From contig NC_057866.1 in NCBI RefSeq assembly GCF_019393635.1, positions 117,814,233 to 117,878,232 of the forward strand: a stretch of DNA of 64,000 bases. Direction: 5' to 3'. The notes under the pieces are model-generated. The model was not told where the DNA came from, searched no databases, and saw nothing but the letters and a program-made list of their open reading frames with translations. A program made the translations under genes and the position numbers. Every line of letters starts with the position of its first letter. Position 1 is the first letter of the stretch. The stretch is from Dromiciops gliroides. Taxonomy: Eukaryota > Chordata > Mammalia > Microbiotheria > Microbiotheriidae. Below are positions 1 to 12,212 of this stretch, in pieces.

Positions 1-695
1 AAAATTAGCCTCTGGTGCCTCAATGGGCTGCTGTTCCCCCAGCAGGACTGCTCTCCCTGAAACCACCTTGGGCACACCCCAGGTTTCTCCACCAGCCCCT
101 GGCTCTGGGCCTATCCTGCATGGAAGCTCCTTGAACCAAGCTGGCCTTAGGCATGTCCTGGGGGTGCCAGCAAATTAGCTTGGTGTGCATGGGCATGGTC
201 GAAGGTTTTTATAGCCTGGGGGGTAGAGACATAAGAGTACTGAGAGAGGACTGAAAAAGGAGATGCAGGGATATGTGGGGCTATGGAGAAAGAAGAACGG
301 GGTCAGCTGACAGTGAGGAGGAAAGGTAGATGAAAGGAGAGCCATGGAAATGGAGAAGGAGACATGACTGGAGATGTGAGTGCAGGCTGCAGGGCAGCAG
401 CAGCCACACCCACAAGGCAAGAGAGGCAGGGGGATAGAGAAAATTAAAAGCAAAGCAGCTGAGGTGACAGGTCGTCTATACTACTTGTTCTGTATCTGTA
501 GCTCTAAAAATTTATTCTTACAAATAAACCCTTTTTTTGCTTAAATTGAAAGGAGGCTTCCTAATCTTGTTTCTTGTTGGTCTAGGAGAAGCAGTTGGGG
601 AGGGGCTAGAAGTTTGCAGATTGCCTTAGGCAGCTAGTAGCTTACAGATAGGCAGACAGCTAGCAGCAGTCAGACTAATTTGATACCACTTTTTA
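1..695 (-). mobile_element. LTR of an endogenous retrovirus, cut by the window edge
   Basis: Read on the minus strand this matches, block by block and in the same order, the two LTRs at 10736-11715 and 55043-56047. Shared blocks are a TTAGTCTGACTG / CTATCTG stretch, an AAGCCTC block followed by GTTTATTT, an A/T-rich run ending in ATACAG, a long pyrimidine-rich tract, a TATA-like TATAAAA (plus-strand 208-218) and the phrase CACCAAGCTAAT. Similarity is clearly lower than between the other two copies, so this is an older or different subfamily. The U5 end lies off the window, so solo LTR versus provirus cannot be decided. Non-coding. Confidence 0.6.
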
Positions 696-700
696 GAATT

Positions 701-925
701 TCTTGTTCAGCCATGTCTGACTATTCAGGACTCTGTGGACCATACTGTCTGTGGAGTTTTCTTGGCAGAGAGGATTGCTATTTTCTTCTTCGGTAGATTA
801 AGGCAAATAGAGGTTAGGTGACTTGCCAAGGGTCGTGCAGCTAGCAAGTGTCTCAGGTCAGATTTGAACTCAGGTCTTCTTGACTCCAGGCCCAGCATTC
901 TATCCACTGAGCTATCTAGCTGCCT
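701..925 (-). mobile_element. Long-form tRNA/CORE SINE (marsupial Mar1-like)
   Basis: Complete-looking minus-strand copy. The tRNA-derived head (GGCAGCTAG...GATAG...TTCAAATCTGACCTGAG) is at the high-coordinate end and the CORE block follows (gacttgcca / gtgcagctagcaagtg). A body containing TTTTCTTGGCAGAG comes next, and the element ends in a TGAACAAG tail. It differs from the short SINEs by its roughly 100-bp extra 3' body. It abuts the LTR at 1-695. Confidence 0.8.
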
Positions 926-929
926 TTAG

Positions 930-1185
930 AATTTCTAGTTTTCTTCAAGACCGAGTTTAAACACTATCTTCTTCATGAAACCTTTTTTGACCCTTCCCAC
1001 TTCCAAGATATTAGTATCTTCCACCCCCAAATTATCATCTATTTCGAGCAATTTCGTTTTACCCCAGTAGAATATAATATCCTGGAGAACAGGGGTGTTT
1101 TGTTTTTGTCTTTGTAACCCAAGAACCTAGTATAGTGCCTGGAACATAGTAGACAATGTATTTTTGCTGATTACCTGTCATCTTC
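930..1185 (+). mobile_element. L2 LINE 3' end
   Basis: Follows the usual mammalian L2 terminal sequence: a 'catgaaaccttttttgacc' style start, then 'ctggagaacaggggtgttttg', 'tttgtctttgtaacc', and finally 'tagtgcctggaacatagtag' before the tail. Old and non-coding. The 131-residue frame at 1164-1559 overlaps its end and has no recognisable domain. Confidence 0.6.
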
Positions 1186-1689
1186 TAATAACCTATTGTA
1201 CAGAAATGTCTAGCCTGGTTGCTCAAAGAAATCACCCTGTGAGTCCCATTTGCAGCCTTGCTGCTGATGACACCTCTACCTTTGTTACCATTACTTCTCT
1301 CAAAACTTTCTTGATCTGGCTGTTCCTGGTCTTCTTCAGACTATTTTATCCTCTTGTTATCCTATCCCCTTACTCAGTTTACATCTATCTTGCTACAGTA
1401 GCTGCTTACTCCATGGAGGGGGCAAGAAGGGGAAAAGAAAGTAGCCGCCCACCTAACTACTACAGCCACTACTCAGATAGAAATGCCCCTTCTAGAAACC
1501 CACTGGAGATGTTTGAGATAGGAGGCCCTGGACATGAATTCTTCCTATGGCCCTACTGATCATCTTATGTATCCCCTGAACAAATAAGCCACCACTTTGT
1601 TGAACACTGATCTAGCACACTGGGTGGGCTGCTATGGAGAATATATAAAGTCATGAGAAAAATTACATGAGAAGAGTAGGAAAAAGATT

Positions 1690-1880
1690 AAAATAAAAAT
1701 AATAGTTTATATTTGTATAGTGCAAAGCACTTTCTAAAACACTTTTGTTTCAAAAACCCTAGGACAGTTGAACACACTCTGACTAAAAAGATTTCAGTGA
1801 CTTCCCCAAGCCATGCAGTCATTACCTGTCGAAGATGAACTTGAACTCAACTCCTTGGATGATACTCTTTCCACTACAGC
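1690..1880 (-). mobile_element. Degraded MIR/CORE-SINE relic
   Basis: Contains the sequence order 'tatagtgcaaagcactttct', 'cagtgacttccccaagccatgcagt', 'gaacttgaactcaactcc', which is the CORE region followed by the tRNA-like head in antisense. Strongly diverged, with unclear ends. Confidence 0.4.
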
Positions 1881-2544
1881 ATCAACAAGGGAAAGAGGGA
1901 TTTAAGATAGTTTTCTCCCTTTTTCATACATCTGTGATGATTGCCCCAAGGAAGGAAAAAAGATATTATCCCCAGCAGGTTATTATTCAACTACTTGTCA
2001 CCTTCAATTAGAGTTGCAGTACCTTTTCTCTTCTTAATTTTACTTTAAAAACATATTTACAAAAGCACATTGAATTGCCTCTTCATCAACTGCCAAGTAG
2101 GCAATTGAATCACATTTTTCTTCCTCCACAGATGAAAGGATAGTAAATAGATTTGGACTTGGTACCATCAGAGATACTTGTTGGAGCCTCATTACATGGT
2201 TGTCAATGCCCTGTATTTATAGTCCTTGCCTTATTTTAAGGTTATATAATAATGAAAATGAGCTCATTTGATAAGCAGGACATCATGAATCACTATCGTC
2301 ATGTTCAAAGATTAAGAGCAAGCCAAATACTGTAGTATTTGTATCAAATCAAATTATTCAACTTTAATAGAACTGTTCTTTTAGCATAACTTGTGTTCAT
2401 GTTTTAAAATGTCATGGTCCTTCATAAACTTAATGATTTTAAAAATATATCTTTCATTTAATTATTTGGTGGTGGTTATTAGCACTTGTCTTTTACAAAA
2501 TAAGTAAAAATCAATATGAGTATCTCTAGAGAAATAATTTCAGT

Positions 2545-2625
2545 TTGGGGCTCAGTGTTCTCTTCTGTAAAATAAAGCACCTAAGTTCTAAGATCCCTTC
2601 CAGTTATAAAACCAATGATTGATCT
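2545..2625 (+). mobile_element. Fragment of a CORE-SINE 3' body
   Basis: Shows the 'cttctgtaaaataaa' then 'ttctaagatcccttccagtta' order found in the longer copies at 39110-39265 and 41790-41965. Only the 3' half is present. Confidence 0.4.
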
Positions 2626-2647
2626 CCTTTAAAAACATCATGCTCTT

Positions 2648-2845
2648 GGGCAGCTAGGTGGCACAGTGTATAGAGCACTGGTCCTGGATTCAGGAGGACC
2701 TGAGTTCAAATCCGGACTCAGACACTTAATACTTCCTAGCTGTGTGACCCTAGGCAAGTCACTTAACCCCAACTGCCTCACCAAAGAGAAAAACAAAAGA
2801 CAAAACAAAACAAAAACCCAAAAAACAAACAAACAAAAAAACCCC
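2648..2845 (+). mobile_element. Short tRNA-derived SINE with A-rich tail
   Basis: Begins GGGCAGCTAGGTGGC, then GATTCAGGAGG and CTGAGTTCAAATCC (B-box-like), then TAGCTGTGTGACC and CACTTAACCCC. A long A/C-rich tail (AAAACAAAC units) follows. Mixed diagnostic bases, closest to the subfamily that ends in AACTGCCTCA. Confidence 0.9.
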
Positions 2846-3519
2846 ATCATTCTCTGGCTTACCAAAATATGGTTAATTCAGAGAAATGTATTAGGAAATC
2901 CCCCCACAACCACAGATTTAGGAAGATCTGGACTTCAAGATTCATATATCTTTATGTTTAAGTATAATTTTGATCTATCACATTTTCAGAATGTTTCCCT
3001 TTGCCTAAATTCCCTTATACTTCTTCTTAAAGTCAAGTTTAAAAATGAGTTCAATAGCTTTCAGCCATTAGACATTTTAGAGTCACCATTAATTTCATGC
3101 CCCTCATTTATTAGTTGGTCCATTTTTCTCTACATTATTTCTCTTGCCTTAATACTCTCATAAAAAACCTACTTTTTCTCCCTAGTCCCTTTGGCTATAA
3201 TTAACTCATTATTTTATTTTTTTTTAAATTTCCTTATGTTTCTTTCCCTAAACCTTTAACTGATGTAGTGTATTATAATTTAATTTCTATCCTGTCTTCC
3301 TTTATAATGGTAAAAGAATTTGTATGGTGGCCCATTTTTCTGATTTTTTTCTCATCTATCATGTTTCTTTTTAAATCATATCCTCTTTATGGTGATTCAT
3401 GGCTCAAAAAATATCATAGTTTGAATTATGTTCAAGGAACATTGGAACTATCAACTTTTCAGTTACACATTTTAGTTCTTCTGCTCTGCATTACTGATTT
3501 CTTGATTCAATGCCATTTA

Positions 3520-3905
3520 GCTAATAATTATTAAACACATTTTCTGCAAAGCTTTGCACTAAGCACTAGAGATAGAAATATGTTTTTACAGAAAATGACA
3601 CTAGTTTGATCAGGTAGGAGAACCCATTTGCACTAGTGCTAGAAGAGAGAGGTTGATATAATGTACAAAAAGAAGAGCATCCTGAAAGATAAGTAGTGAT
3701 TTATTTGAGGAGAGGGCCTGACAAAGCTTGCTAGGGATATGGGAGGAAAGAGAATACTTTCAGCTGGAGGAATAAGATAGATAAAGTGGCACTAGAGGTG
3801 TGGCTTAAAGAAAGACAAGGATTCTGAAATGCACAGTTCAGAAGAGAGTGCATTCTTGGTCTGTGGGACACCTTAAGATGATGTACCAAGGCAGGAAATT
3901 GCATG
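3520..3905 (-). mobile_element. Possible L2 relic, antisense
   Basis: Starts with 'attattaaacacattttctgc' and 'tttgcactaagcactagagata', the antisense form of an L2/MIR 3' end, followed by purine-rich sequence like the antisense L2 body at 59115-60110. Very diverged. Confidence 0.35.
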
Positions 3906-4274
3906 TCAAAGTCAGTGAATAACTAGTAATCCATTTTGACTATAATATAAATTGTAAATGTTGGGCTAGGGTCTTTACATTTTTAAGTCAGGCTCACTAG
4001 CCTACAATGTACAGAATCAGTTGTTTCTTCTCCACAAACTTCAAAAGGAGTTATTCTAATATATCTTTATGAAATGGAAATATCTCTGGATTCTTGATGA
4101 TTAGACTAGTGTAACACAAATACTGAGAAACTGTACTGTCAGATAATTCTGAAGAGACTTCAAACCATGGTTCCTGTATTAGGCCATGTCTGATTTCTGT
4201 GGACCAGCCAAGGAACACAGAAAGATACATACACAGACACATAAACACATGATGATTATCAAAAGGCTTGCATA

Positions 4275-4420
4275 TTTTTTTTTTTGCAGGGCAACGGGGG
4301 TTAAGTAACTTGCCCAGGGTCACACAGCTAATAAGTGTTAAGTATCTGAGGTCAGATTTGAACTCAGGTCTTCCTGAATCCAGGGCCAGTGCTTTATCCA
4401 CCCGGCCACCTAGCTGCCCC
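4275..4420 (-). mobile_element. Short tRNA-derived SINE
   Basis: Minus-strand copy: T-run (the A tail) at 4275, CORE block 'cccagggtcacacagctaa', B-box-like segment, and head ending 'cacctagctgcccc' at 4420. Carries the GGATTCAGGAAGACC type of head. Confidence 0.9.
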
Positions 4421-4942
4421 CTCACACATTTTTTTTTAATCAAAATAATGTATAAACCAAAGAAAAATATGAAAATACCCTCAGTACATATAACCCCCTT
4501 CCTAATTTTAAGATAGTCTGAAAATATTAACTTAGTTATTGATACTTTGAATATGAAGTTCTCATCTAATGACTAAGGGTGGAGATGGTATTGAAGGAAA
4601 TAAATTAAATCATTCTTGACATTTTTACTGGAAATAAAAGAAAGAATCAAAATAAAGTGACAGCTAAATAGAAGGATCAATTCACTCATTCTCTTTTGAG
4701 AACCAAATAAAAATTGGTACTTTATTTTATCTCACTTTCAAGGGCAACAAGGAACATATGAAATTTGCTCATCACAGACCAGAGTGCTCATATTAAGCAT
4801 TTCAAGATGATATCCACAAAAGTAATTTTAATTTCTGCCTGAACAGCTGGTAAAGAATGGAAGCTAAAGAAATTCTAGGAGAAACTCAGTAAGATCCTTC
4901 AAATAAAATACTATCCCTTTTGATATTTTATGAATTCAATGG

Positions 4943-4943
<1 letters not shown>

Positions 4944-4980
<37 letters not shown>
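4944..4980. repeat. (AT)n microsatellite
   Basis: About 18 uninterrupted AT units. Confidence 0.95.
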
Positions 4981-4983
<3 letters not shown>

Positions 4984-5879
4984 AGAAAGGATAACAAAAA
5001 TGAAAGCTATGGAAAACATAATTTTGGCATTTGAAGAGGGAGTTTACAGGTTGGTTTACTACATAGAAGCCTCATGTCTCAAAATCATAAATATTTTCTT
5101 CAAAATGAGAGTCAGAAAATTCTGGTCAAGGTGAACAGCAAATATAAAAGTGAAATCAGGCACAATAGAAGATAAGAAGGTGACTATTAACATAGGGTAA
5201 ATTCAAACTAGCAGTAAACAGCAATGAATAAGAAAGAGACTTTTTTTTAAGTAAACAAGTGGAGCAACTCCAACCTGAGATCTTTGGAGGAGATTTTTAC
5301 ACTAAGTACTATGAAATAAGAACAGAGAAAACACAGATACAGATGAATACCTTATAATAAGGTAAAGATAAACTATCTAATTTTACAAGTGTGACTCAGA
5401 CCACCACAGATTTAAATGATCCTCAGAACCACCTTAGTGAGCAAAGATTTGATCTTTTTTTTTTTCCAAATAGTCATGATAGGGAAGGAAAACACTGATG
5501 TAAGGGATTATCTAGTTTTAAAAAATATTATGGATAACTATGATAGAAGATTTTTAAGTACAACTTCCTAGAAATATCAAGAAAATGGTGCTTTCAAGTT
5601 TAACAAGCCTAAAGATAATTTTAGCATGAGACCTACCTAAGTGAAGTCATATCATGAGCATTTCAGGATGAAATTGGGTGAAAAAAGTTTACACAACAAA
5701 AAAATGGAAAATGGTAAAGATTTTTAATTTTAAAAATTCACTATCAATGACAATGTAATCACTGTAATTAAGCTTTAATATCACATTTTATAAGGGTGGG
5801 GAGTAGAAGTAGCATTAAGGAAAACAAAAATAAGCAGAGTAATTGACTAATGTTAAGAGTTGATTCAATTTTGATTGCT

Positions 5880-6130
5880 TCTCAAGGGACATCAAGGAGA
5901 GGAAAGTATCAAAAGAAAAAAAATATGGACTGTACTATTACCTCCCCCATAGAACAGTGCCCCCATAGAACAGTGACCAAGAGAATATTAATAACTATGA
6001 ATCCATAGCCATAGCTCATCTCTACAAAATTTCTATGAGAATGGGCTTCAATATGGAGTGAGAGCAGTCTTTGTGAATGAATGAGAAGGAAATAGGTGGT
6101 CCTGCCTAAATGACGTTCTAATGTTGAGTA
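5880..6130 (+). mobile_element. Fragment of an RTE-like LINE reverse transcriptase
   Basis: One plus-strand frame near 5990-6045 reads NNYESIAIAHLYKISMRM. This resembles the RTE reverse-transcriptase motif around 'NYRPIALLSHIYKI'. The frame breaks on both sides (including an internal 16-bp duplication at 5944-5975), so it is a dead fragment. The flanking 4.6-5.9 kb may belong to the same element, but I cannot show it. A CR1/L2 origin is less likely given the HLYKI order. Confidence 0.45.
5944..5975. repeat. 16-bp tandem duplication
   Basis: CCCCCATAGAACAGTG occurs twice in perfect head-to-tail order inside the RTE-like fragment. Confidence 0.9.
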
Positions 6131-6223
6131 TAAAAATCACTTATTTAGTAGGTAATGTGTCACATTTATATATTTCCTGGAGTTTTATAGAACTCTTTAT
6201 AAATGATATCTTTTATAAATCTC

Positions 6224-6247
6224 ATATATATATATATATATATATAT
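6224..6247. repeat. (TA)n microsatellite
   Basis: About 12 TA units. The flanks (6150-6300), with 'cacaaaaatcctgtgaggtaag', look like a worn antisense MIR. Confidence 0.85.
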
Positions 6248-6604
6248 GTCCTTTCACTCTCACAAAAATCCTGTGAGGTAAGTCAAAAAGTCACCTTTAA
6301 TGTTTTCCTTTGTAATCATGGAAAATGTTCAGGACAGAGTCTAAACAGAAGACAGAATCTGTAAGTGTGGCAAGAGTCTCCAAATGTATTTGCAGAAGAA
6401 ATTGTGCAGTGTGCACTTAGCTCTGGAGTTGCTTCTATCTCCTCACTGAAATCTATAAACATTTAAAAGATTTTGGCCTTTAGGAAATAGCACCATGGAT
6501 TTAATGACCCTACTTTGTTTTGAAAAACAAAATGGGTCATTACTATGGAGAGGGTAAAGAGTATCTAAAAGAAAGCCCACGTGTTGCAAAAGGCAGACAT
6601 ATCA

Positions 6605-6830
6605 TAGAAGATAAAATGCTGGCCTCTGAGTCAAGAAGACATGAGTTCAAATCCTTCCTTAAATAATGACTATCTTTGTGGCCTTGGACAAGTCTCTTAA
6701 ACTCTTTCAATTTCAATTTTTCATATAAAATGTGGGATATGAATGGCATCTCCCTTACAAGGACATTGTGAGGATCGAATAAAATAAAAATGTAAAGTAT
6801 GTTGCAAACCTTATAAATTCTAGCTATTAT
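6605..6830 (+). mobile_element. Long CORE-SINE / MIR-type relic
   Basis: Order of blocks: 'gatAAAATGCTGGCCTCTGAGTC', 'atgagttcaaatccttcc', 'tggacaagtctcttaaactct', then 'acaaggacattgtgaggat' and 'aaagtatgttgcaaacctta'. This is a full head, CORE and 3' body, diverged. Confidence 0.6.
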
Positions 6831-9029
6831 AATTATAATGATACAAAAGGTAGAAGGATTGTAATATATTAAGTAGACTACCAGTAGAATATTTGTGGGA
6901 GAAAATGGAAAAACATCACCTGGGATGTGGGAACATGAATGGGTTCTTATTTATTTATTGGAAGGAGTACCAATATCAATGTGATCTCAGATCCATCAAA
7001 GTATCCAAGTTAGGGATGACATTTGCCACTCTCCAGTCTTGCATTACCTATTCCCTTTTCTCCAGTTTTTCAAATATAACTAATCACAGTTCAGTCAACA
7101 TTTTATCCAGCTGATCCAGACATAGTAATTTCTACTCCTTTCAGGTAGCTAAGTACTCTCTGACTTCTCTAATCCTAGGTTTCAATTCTCTCTTAATTTT
7201 TTATGTTGTACTTGCAACTTCAAAGACCATTTTCCTCTATTCAGAAAATGGGAAAATATGAGTTTAATAATTTTTTATTCTCTCCACTAGTTGTCATAAT
7301 CACTGTCTACCCATTCAATTTTCCTACACCCTCCAAAATAGCTAAAAATTATCATTTTTTTCTTGTTCTTTTAATTCCCTACTGGTCTGGTCTCATTCTA
7401 TGCTTTAGCATTGCAGACTTTATTCCTATAGGATTGTGTAACTCCACATTCTCAGGGGAATTTCCATTATATCCCAGATAATTTTTAGAGGAAGCAGCAG
7501 ACCTCTCAGAAAAATGCTAGCCCCTGAAGGGAATTCCACCCTACATAGAAAGTGGGTCTAAGTAGTAAGTGTTCCCTTTTTTCTCTCTTCATTCTCAATG
7601 TCACTGTCTTCTACCTTCCAAACTACAGATATGAGTTAAGAGCTTCCTCTTTCTGTTCAGAATTTGCTTTCTCATTCTAAAAGAATACATGGAGACTTGG
7701 ATTATAGGATGCCCAAGATGATCATTAATGGTGGTCCAGAGTGTAGGAAAAAAGAGTCTACCACTCATTTCTCCAGTATAAACACTAGAAATTATTTATT
7801 TTACTGATATATAAATATCACATGTTCTAAGGCAGTCAAAAGGTTTAGTATTTTTCAACTCTTAGTTCCCTCTACTGTCAAATTAGCCTGCTTTCTAAAA
7901 TAGTAGAATGGATAAATAATTAAAATTCACATGCTTTAATATAGAAGCCATTGTAATCTGAATGATTTGTATAGCAAATTTTGCCTAAAAGGTTCAGAGA
8001 AGTCTTTTCAACAGACATATTTCTGTTGTGTTTTTACACCAACTATAATTGCTTGTTTTAAAATCAAAGTTAATTTTCTTATACCCTTTTGTTTGTACAA
8101 ATATGCTATAAATCATAGCAATGACATTTAGCTCTGATCTATTCCTTCACCCAAACCAATCCTTTTTATGCTATTTCACTACTTTCCAGTTTTCAAGTAC
8201 TAAAATTAGCCACAGATCCTGCCTTTGTAGTCTCTGCTTTATTTGAAATATCCCATTCTTTTCAGATCCATAGGCACTCCACATAATGAGAGGATAGAAT
8301 CCCCAAATGCTGAAATTGACAATCAGTATAATGAGTAGTTTTAGCATTATTTCTTGCATTTGTACTTTCAATGATTATGAAAGACAACATGGTTGAGTGG
8401 AGAGTACCAGAATCAGACTCACAAGAAACATAAGATTATGGGTTTAAAGCTGGATGAAACTTCAGAGGTCATGTAGTAGAAGCCCTTATTTTATATTTTT
8501 CTGGATACTAAAATTGAGAAGTTATGCACATATTTCAGATCTTATGGAAAACAAAATTCAAACCCATGGCCTATTTCTCCATATTTAAGACATGTTCTGA
8601 TGAAACAGAACAACCTTACTAGCTCATTTTCCCTCTAACATTTAGCTTGGACAAATCACTTGAACTCTCCATATCTCAGTCTCCTTATCTGTAAAAAATA
8701 AAAAGATGGGAAAAGGAAAAAGAAAAAAGAGAAGGATAAGGAGGGGAAGGAGGGTACTAGTCCTCTGTCTAACCCACAGGCTTATTTTGAAGAAATAATA
8801 AATTATGTCACTATATATTTTTCCAATAATTATTTAATAATTGCTTATTATATTACTTATACAAAACAATATGGTAAACAATAATTAAAATTTGTAGAAA
8901 ATCACTCAGAGTATTTGTCCCAGGTAATTTTTTTGCCTTGAATTGAGTACTTACTGGACTCCAAAGTATGCTATTCCTCTCCTCTACCCTAATTCACAGA
9001 AGGGATCAAAGGAAGGAGAAATACTAAAC
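6831..9029. other. No gene recognised
   Basis: AT-rich sequence. Open frames here (up to 92 residues) have no recognisable domain. A weak MIR-like pattern spans 8385-8440 and 8640-8720 ('ggacaaatcacttgaactct', 'tccttatctgtaaaa'), followed by a purine-rich run at 8696-8757. Confidence 0.5.
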
Positions 9030-9830
9030 TTTGTTTTAGAGCCATTTTTATGATCTCCAGAGGCTCTCTTTCTCAGGAGTGAATGAATATTCCAAAGGTG
9101 ATGGTAAGCAGTGTCATAGGTTTCAGAGAAGTCAAGAGAGCTAAGGATTAAGAAAGAGCTACTTGATTCAGCAATAAATCACTGGTTACATGGAGAGAAC
9201 AATGTCACTCTGGTGGTGAAATGTGAAGTCATATTAAAAGGATCTGAGAAGTGATTGATAGGTGAAGAAGTATAGAAAAAAGACTAAAGGTAACCTTTTC
9301 ATGAGGTTTCACTATAAATGTATGGAGAGATGCTATTGAAGTTTAAAGGGATAGTAGGGTTAAATGATGTTCTATGATAGGGAAATAGAAGGTGAATAAA
9401 GTGAAGTTAAAAATTAGGGAAAGAGAAAGAATGATTGAAGAACCAGAATCCCAGAAGAAACTTGAGGGGGTGGATAGATGAATTGGTATCAGCAAAGAGA
9501 GCCACTTAATCCTCTGAGACTAGAGCAAAGGAGGAAAAAATGTGGGATGATGTTGAGATGATTTGAAGTGTGGTGCTGAGTGTAAAAGGAAGTTCAGAAA
9601 GATCATCTTAATTTCTTGAAATATATGAGAGAAAATCTTTTGCTAAGAGGTAGTGTAAAGGGAGTAGTATAGGTGGATTAAGGATAAAAGAAGTAGGGTT
9701 GGTAGAGATAATATCAGAAAAATTACAGAGTCAGTAATTAGATGAAGAGTGAAAGGATCGAGAAGTAGAATTGATGGAACAGCCTATAGAAATTGTTTGA
9801 GATAAATTTGTAGGAGACTCAATGGTAAGT
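9030..9830 (-). mobile_element. Antisense L2-like relic
   Basis: Shares with 59820-60100 the ordered phrases 'cagtgtcataggtttcagagaagtc', 'aagagctacttgattcagcaa' and 'atcactggttacat'. The two regions are therefore copies of one old repeat. Comparison with mammalian L2 suggests antisense L2. Exact ends are not visible. Confidence 0.45.
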
Positions 9831-10735
9831 TGACTTTCTCCAGGTGCTTGTCACCATTTTCTCCTCATCACTTACATGGTATTCTGATATATTAGGAGAA
9901 AGAAATATACATGAAACATCTTACTAAACCCGTACTAGATGGTCAGCCTTAGCAATCTGGAGGGACAGCTACATTTGACAACTTTTATGATGATATATTT
10001 CAACAGGAGTTCCTCCCTTCACTGGCCCCCTCCTACCAGGAAATAATTGAAATTTCTTAAAGAATATAATGGTCCGATATAAAAACAGTTTATTGCATTG
10101 GAAAAGGAAACTTCTGAGCAACACTGATGACTTTGCATAGCATTTGTGTAGGATATCCCTTCATAAATATGTATTATCTGTTGCCACCTATGTTCTCAAA
10201 AAGAATAAAGTATTGCATCTAATTAATCCCTCTTCTGCATAAAATCTATGTACTTATTTTAACATGATTTAAAAATTACTAAAGTTAATTTCAAACTGTA
10301 CTTTGGATCTTTATTGCATTCTATTTTATATGTGCAGAAAAGTTGATTCTTAATTGCTTTAAGTAATTCTGTCCATTTTGATTACATTACAATTTGTTAT
10401 AAAAGTATTGAGTGGCTATTAATTACAGCTCCATAAAATTATCTAATTATCAATATTTTACCTTAGAAAATTTTAAGTAGGTTCATTTAATATACATCTT
10501 TCCTCTAGGTCTTTACTTTTGGAACATGAAGACTTCAATTGTAAAATAACAAGTTTATTTTCATTGTGTTTCCTTTGCAATCATGCCCTCTGTTAAGTAG
10601 GAGTTTAAACATTAAAATAAAAGATGGATATTCTAGGTATATTGTTCTTATAGAAAACTTTATAAAAGGGAATTGTAGTTTTTTAAGAATGAGCCCAACA
10701 AACATCAATAATCACATACCTTTCCATATATATAT
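9831..10735. other. No gene or clear repeat recognised
   Basis: AT-rich sequence up to the solo LTR. No domain-bearing frame on either strand. Confidence 0.4.
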
Positions 10736-11715
10736 TGTAGAAATATTTTAGCTAGCTGGCCTAATTTGGGGGTGGGGGGCTAATTTGGCTGGAGGACTAA
10801 TCTGGGACTTTTAACTAACTGGCTATCTAACTGCTATTAATTTAATATGGGCCATTTATAAAGTTCTACCACACTGCTCCCAAATTGATAAGCAAAATAT
10901 TAAGAAGCCTCTTAACTAAATAATCAAAACAGAGTTTATTTATGAGATACAATTTTAAATTAAGAATACAGGGAAATAAAATGTACAACCTGACTGCGTT
11001 TGGCCTTTCCACCTGAAAGTGCTGGTACTTTTTTTTAATACAATAAGGCCTGTTGCCGCCTCTTGCCTTTAGGTATTTTCCACTTTCCCTGCTCAGCTAC
11101 TTTCTACCTCCAAGCCCCTTTCACTTTGTAAATCCTCCTGCCTCTAACTTTCCTCTCCTTGCTGCCACTGCTGAACCCTTGTGTCTCTCTCACCGACCTC
11201 TCCTTCCATTCTCCTAGTGCTCCAGTGTCCTGCTGTTCTCTTAATCTTCTGGCCTCTCCCAAGCTCCATACATCTGCCTCTTGCTCTAGTGCTTTAGCCT
11301 TCTCCTGTGTCCTTCTCTGTTCCCTTAAAATCTTGTCAGTCCTCCTCTCTGTTTTTCTAATCTTGTCAGTCCCCCTTTCTGTCTAACTCCCAGGTCTGTC
11401 TATATATATCTTTCTTCTCTCCCCTCAAATCTCGAGACTTTTTGTGCCCCCACAGACCAAGCTAATCCACCAGCCAGGGCTGTGGCTGGGGCTTGGGGCA
11501 CGCTCGAGCTTCCCGTGCCTCAGCACAGGCTACGCCAGAGCCCGGCCTGGACAAGCCCGGGATCTCTCAGATAGATCTGCTGGGGGCTTTTTGGCTCAGA
11601 TGAAACAGAGGGGGAGGGGCACCAGCACCTCCCATACAGAAGAGACCCTGAGGGCCTAAGGCTTTCTAATCTCAGCACAAAGGTAGGGTCCCCAAATCAA
11701 AATAAATTTCCTATA
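10736..11715 (+). mobile_element. Solo LTR, endogenous retrovirus
   Basis: About 980 bp aligning end to end with 55043-56047. Shared blocks include 'ggaggactaatctggg', 'aagaagcctcttaac', 'cagagtttatttatgaga', 'aatacagggaaataaa', 'gtacaacctgactgc', 'cagaccaagctaatccacc' and 'tctaatctcagc', ending in 'caaaataaatttcc'. A TATA-like TATATATA lies near 11401 after a pyrimidine-rich tract, and AATAAA lies near the 3' end, giving plus orientation. No gag, pol or env coding follows, so it is a solo LTR. Flanks are TA-rich, so the target duplication is ambiguous. The 71- and 75-residue frames inside it are chance. Confidence 0.85.
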
Positions 11716-12178
11716 TATATATAATATATTTAGAATATGAAATGGGATTATACGTGATATTGTGATATACCATTGTGTATAGATTATTTCTTTTAAAGAA
11801 AGTACACAATGTTTAACAGAGTAGTACTGATAGTTTCTACTGTTCTTCACCACCATCTGCTGCCTTGGGTGTGAAAAATTTTCAGAGCATAGCAAAGTGA
11901 GCACAACTGAAGAGGCATCTGCCAATCCTAGGATAATAGTCTCTGACTATTATAAAAGAAACTAAAATTATTCCAACTGATGCCCTTTTCACTAATTTTG
12001 AATTGGGTAGTGGCAGAGGCCATAGCTGCCAGATGAGGATTAAGCTCAGTGGAGGAGCATGATAGGAATCAAAGCTAGCAGCAGAGCAGTGCAGGTAAGG
12101 GAATCCAGGGATTGACTTACTTAATAGAGATGTCATGTCCTGTGAGGAACAATCCCAGATGTATGTGTGTATGTGTAT
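11716..12178. other. No gene recognised
   Basis: Unique-looking sequence between the LTR and a microsatellite. Minus-strand frames of 89-143 residues run partly through the microsatellite and are not credible proteins. Confidence 0.5.

Positions 12179-12212
<34 letters not shown>

Noticed and set aside
1164-1559. 131-residue plus-strand frame with a hydrophobic middle.
   Set aside because: Overlaps the end of an L2 copy, has no upstream promoter or conserved motif, and looks like chance.
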